Shown here: positions 23,923 to 24,498 of the stretch, one piece after another
Layout of the letters: each line of letters begins with the position of its first letter
Numbering within the stretch: the stretch's first letter is position 1
Origin: a virus
Strand: one strand, 5' to 3'
Length of the DNA stretch: 24,498 nt
Virus record (IMG/VR): IMGVR_UViG_3300005534_000045
Span: 1 to 24,498 of that record
Program-made: the position numbers and the translations under genes
The notes under the pieces: generated by a model
Seen by the model: the letters and a program-made list of their open reading frames with translations, nothing else
Told to the model about the DNA's origin: nothing
Databases searched by the model: none

Positions 23923-24167
23923 AATACGATTTCATCCGGATTGATTTGAGGTTTAGATTTAATCTGTTCTACTACTTCCCAGTCCATAGCTAATATGTCT
24001 TCTGAACTTGCGGCATACATAATGCAATTATTAATTGTTCGAACTTCGACATGGTTAATATTATTCAGTTTATTTTTAACCAGATAAACAGTGGCTTTGC
24101 CACCCCATTTCTTTCGTGTTACTCGCAAACCGGTATTAATAGCATCTAAAGCTTCTTTGAAATTCAT
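23919..24167 (-). CDS. tad2: Tad2-like anti-Thoeris protein (DUF2829) (82 aa)
   Basis: Matches the DUF2829/Tad2 domain over its whole length: MNFKEALDAINTGLRVTRKKW at the start (the M-NF-EAL-a-l--G--V-R--W signature), TVYLV strand, and a C-terminal SSEDILAMDWEVVE (the D-LA-DW-VV signature). Tad2 proteins form oligomers that trap the gcADPR signal made by Thoeris TIR enzymes; some also bind CBASS cyclic nucleotides. I chose the ATG at 24167 because it starts the domain, has AAGG 8 bases upstream, and overlaps the stop of the Acb2-like gene by ATGA. A start at 24188 would add seven residues not typical of the family. The last 15 residues are a free tail. Confidence 0.85.
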   Translation of the reverse strand: MNFKEALDAINTGLRVTRKKWGGKATVYLVKNKLNNINHVEVRTINNCIMYAASSEDILAMDWEVVEQIKSKPQINPDEIVL

Positions 24168-24367
24168 GTAATTGCCTTGACTGCCCACATAACTGATTGC
24201 TCAAGATTTGTTTTAGCTAATGCCATCGAACGTGCATCTATACTCATATTTGCATTAAGAGATTCAAATGTATCTAATAACTCTTCTGCTTTCTCTTTTA
24301 TCATTAATATAGAATCTTTTTGCAATGGGTCTAATTGCTTATATTCTTTGCGAAATGTATCTGACAT
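24164..24367 (-). CDS. acb2: Acb2-like cyclic-oligonucleotide sponge (anti-CBASS) (67 aa)
   Basis: Short two-to-three-helix protein that fits the Acb2/Tad1-hairpin family. The N-terminal pattern Y9-K-Q-L...ILMIKEKAEELL is followed by a linker and the C-terminal helix DARSMALAKTNLEQSVMWAV, matching the family's D-R--AI-KT-LQ-G-MAL-RA signature. From memory, Acb2 of Pseudomonas phage PaMx33 uses Tyr11 and Lys26 to bind cGAMP; here Tyr9 and Lys24 keep the same 15-residue spacing. At 67 residues it is shorter than that Acb2 (about 94). It is the first gene behind the repeat-borne promoter, with TGGAGG five bases before the ATG. Family assignment is by eye and needs a profile search. Confidence 0.7.
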   Translation of the reverse strand: MSDTFRKEYKQLDPLQKDSILMIKEKAEELLDTFESLNANMSIDARSMALAKTNLEQSVMWAVKAIT

Positions 24368-24378
24368 TTATACCTCCA

Positions 24379-24498
24379 AGTACCGGCGATTATACGACAC
24401 CCCAGGGCAGCCGTCTACCTACTCTTACCCAGGCTAAACGCTCAATACTCTACCCTCCTTTATAACCTCTATAACGTGGAACATCTCCGTGGAACATC
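24379..24498. repeat. Right arm of 120-bp inverted terminal repeat
   Basis: Perfect reverse complement of bases 1-120. Here the arm lies directly upstream of the leftward Acb2-like gene: the repeat ends one base before that gene's GGAGG ribosome-binding site. On this side it therefore acts as a promoter/leader. On the other side the same bases encode the end of the large terminase. Confidence 0.95.
24389..24417 (-). promoter_or_regulatory. Sigma70-type promoter in right repeat, drives the anti-defence operon
   Basis: Read leftward, TAGACG (24412-24417, 4 of 6 matches to TTGACA), a 17-bp spacer and a perfect TATAAT (24389-24394). Transcription would start near 24382, about 15 bases before the ATG of the Acb2-like gene, leaving room only for its TGGAGG site. 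It is the only strong promoter I see for the leftward genes, so it may serve most of the window by read-through. Predicted from consensus only. Confidence 0.6.

Noticed and set aside
24177-24437. Plus-strand frame sharing the C-terminal YRRLYDTPGQPSTYSYPG with the terminase
   Set aside because: The shared end exists only because the inverted repeat duplicates those bases. The rest is antisense of acb2 and tad2, with no ribosome-binding site.
1-24498. CRISPR array, tRNA, rRNA or insertion sequence
   Set aside because: I saw no spaced repeat array, no cloverleaf sequence and no transposase gene in the window.

Overview
The window looks like a near-complete genome, or the morphogenesis half of one, from an AT-rich podovirus that infects a bacterium. 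Most genes have AAGGA/GGAG-type ribosome-binding sites, overlap or nearly touch, and lie on the minus strand. Read right to left, the order is T7-like: small-terminase candidate, head-tail connector, scaffold, major capsid protein, tail tubular proteins A and B, three internal-core-type proteins, T7-gp17-type tail fibre, further fibre proteins, large terminase. I cannot name the host from the sequence.

Layout from right to left. (1) 24379-24498 is one arm of a perfect 120-bp inverted terminal repeat; it carries a good sigma70-type promoter pointing inward. (2) 23665-24367 is a tight three-gene operon with ATGA overlaps. Its genes are an Acb2-like cyclic-nucleotide sponge (anti-CBASS), a Tad2/DUF2829 protein (anti-Thoeris), and a small putative zinc-binding protein of unknown function. 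(3) 23229-23705 is a plus-strand lysozyme/transglycosylase-like gene. (4) 17603-23174 is the packaging and head module. (5) 17054-17584 is a plus-strand endonuclease VII/HNH gene. (6) 6887-16945 holds tail tubular and internal virion proteins. (7) 6239-6868 is a GIY-YIG homing endonuclease. (8) 2399-6246 holds tail fibres and small accessory proteins. (9) 1389-2354 is a tyrosine integrase. (10) 62 to about 1372 is the large terminase, whose last 19 codons and stop lie inside the left repeat arm.

How the genes work together. The first genes behind the repeat-borne promoter would remove second messengers of CBASS and Thoeris immunity. The rest builds and packages a short-tailed virion. No DNA polymerase, primase, helicase, RNA polymerase, repressor or recognisable holin is present. 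The element therefore relies on the host, or is a fragment that broke at an inverted repeat.

Most notable points: the acb2-tad2-third-gene operon; the inverted repeat that fuses a promoter region to the end of terL; two essential genes (large terminase and tail tubular A) whose family-like N-termini extend upstream of the first AUG with no AUG/GUG/UUG start, each directly behind a mobile gene; two small genes of 44 and 59 residues; and an integrase whose ribosome-binding site sits in a hairpin.
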